A stretch of DNA of 5,316 bases from JALRAP01 sp046340555 (GTDB lineage: Bacteria; Bacteroidota; Bacteroidia; AKYH767-A; OLB10). Below, piece by piece: positions 4,425 through 5,316 of this stretch; positions within the stretch are counted from its first letter, which is position 1; each line of letters starts with the position of its first letter. The DNA lies in contig JBKDSL010000095.1 in NCBI GenBank assembly GCA_046340555.1, positions 1 to 5,316 of the forward strand. The letters are read 5' to 3'. Made by a program: the position numbers and the translations under genes. Below the pieces are notes generated by a model that saw only the letters and a list, made by a program, of their open reading frames with translations, searched no databases and was not told where the DNA came from.

Positions 4425-5316
4425 GGCTTGGTGGTAGCGTGTGTACTGAAAATATCTTCTGTTTCTCTCTTGTTGTTTTTGGGCCAGGTGAACCTGAAGT
4501 CGGAACCGGTTCCAGGCATTGAATCCACCCAGATGCGTCCACCTTCCTCTTCAATGATCTTTTTCACAATGGCAAGTCCCACTCCAGTGCTTTCTACCGT
4601 ATCGCGCGGGTTCAAGGTTTGGAAGATTACGAAAATCTTCTCGTGGAATCTCGGGTCAATTCCTGGTCCATTGTCGCGGATGCTGATGGTCCAAGAATCT
4701 TCTTGCTCTGTTGCTGAAATCGAAATGTTGATTTCCTTCTTGTCGTTGTATTTGATGGCATTTCCAATCAGGTTGGCGAACACTTGTTGGAACTTGATGC
4801 GATCGCCATATAGGGTGGGCAGTTTTCCATGTACGCCAATGGAGCAATTGGGCGGGGGCGAACAGAAGTCGATAACTTCATAGATGTATTCGTTGAGATC
4901 GACTACGGTACGTTCGCCTTTATCGTGATTGGCTCGGGCGAATTCCAACAATCCATTGATAAGGTCTTCCATGCGAGTTACGCGGCTTTTGATGATATTG
5001 AAATTTGATTTGGTATCATCGGAGAACCTGCCTTCCATGTCTTCCTCAATCCATTCTGTTAAATTGGAAATGGCATGCAGGGGTGCTTTCAAATCATGCG
5101 ATACTACATAGGCGAACTCGTCCAGCTCCTTGTTGGTGATTTCCAGCTCATGCAGGTAATTCTTGATTTTTATTTCATCTGTTTTTCGCTCATCGATATT
5201 CTCTTGCAAAGTCACATAAGCTGTTAACTCGTTCTGCTCATCCATAATGGCCGAAACGTTCAGTTGAGTCCAAAAAGATGTGCCGTCTCTGCGGGTTTGC
5301 TGTAACTCACAATTAC
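4421..5316 (-). CDS. PAS-domain sensor histidine kinase, 5' part outside window
   Basis: The frame is open to the window edge, so the gene is 5'-truncated here. 297 residues are visible, read from base 5314. The first part is the C-terminal half of a PAS domain (QTRRDGTSFWTQLNVSAIMD...ENIDERK), so the ATG at 5245 falls inside a domain and is not the true start. A coiled-coil linker (about 42-66) leads to the HisKA domain, with phospho-acceptor His73 in AYVVSHDLKAPLHAI. The HATPase domain has the N box NLIGNAIKYN (181-190), G1 box DNGPGID (214-220), KIFVIFQ (226-232), G2 box TGVGLAI (243-249) and EEEGGRIWV. The protein ends with a short polar tail and has no receiver domain. Whether it has membrane segments or further PAS domains cannot be seen. 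It is the first of three same-strand genes in the window and a close paralogue of the next kinase. Confidence 0.92.
   Translation of the reverse strand, partial: NCELQQTRRDGTSFWTQLNVSAIMDEQNELTAYVTLQENIDERKTDEIKIKNYLHELEITNKELDEFAYVVSHDLKAPLHAISNLTEWIEEDMEGRFSDDTKSNFNIIKSRVTRMEDLINGLLEFARANHDKGERTVVDLNEYIYEVIDFCSPPPNCSIGVHGKLPTLYGDRIKFQQVFANLIGNAIKYNDKKEINISISATEQEDSWTISIRDNGPGIDPRFHEKIFVIFQTLNPRDTVESTGVGLAIVKKIIEEEGGRIWVDSMPGTGSDFRFTWPKNNKRETEDIFSTHATTKP

Noticed and set aside
4413..4883. Plus-strand 156-codon open frame opposite the partial kinase
   Set aside because: It is antisense to the conserved HATPase domain. A similar shadow appears at the equivalent place opposite the paralogous kinase, as expected from shared sequence.

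Overview
The window looks like chromosomal DNA of a Bacteroidota (Bacteroidetes) bacterium. This is inferred from the moderate A+T content, the near absence of Shine-Dalgarno motifs before starts, the type of multi-transmembrane PAS histidine kinases, and the phenylacetate (paa) gene order. No rRNA or other taxonomic marker is present, so the assignment is tentative.

Left half, + strand (1-2462): part of a phenylacetyl-CoA catabolic operon. It runs from the 3' end of paaD (accessory protein of the ring-epoxidising PaaABCE monooxygenase), through a 243-base gap made largely of a repeat element (278-520), to paaG (ring-epoxide isomerase) and paaH (NAD-dependent 3-hydroxyacyl-CoA dehydrogenase). 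paaG and paaH are one base apart. PaaABCE makes the ring 1,2-epoxide of phenylacetyl-CoA, PaaG isomerises it to the oxepin, and PaaH later oxidises 3-hydroxyadipyl-CoA before thiolysis. The oxygenase subunits would lie upstream of the window. The thiolase, hydrolase/aldehyde dehydrogenase and ligase genes are not here.

The paaD-paaG gap is the most unusual part. One base after the paaD stop codon a 25-base sequence begins that is the exact reverse complement of two units of a 14-bp tandem repeat. The array of that repeat (391-520) has four units starting ATAC followed by five starting GTCC, plus a partial unit whose end is the paaG start codon. The spacer before the array holds decayed units in the same 14-base phase. 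The whole leader of paaG is therefore repeat DNA and could fold back on itself in five alternative registers.

Right half, - strand (2471-5316): a signalling operon that converges on paaH with only 8 bases between stop codons. In transcription order it has a PAS histidine kinase cut by the window edge, a second histidine kinase overlapping it by ATGA and carrying a multi-transmembrane sensor plus one PAS domain, and a 62-residue charged protein of unknown function. The two kinases are clear paralogues in their HisKA-HATPase cores. No response regulator lies in the window. No RNA genes, CRISPR arrays, transposase genes or convincing terminators were seen.
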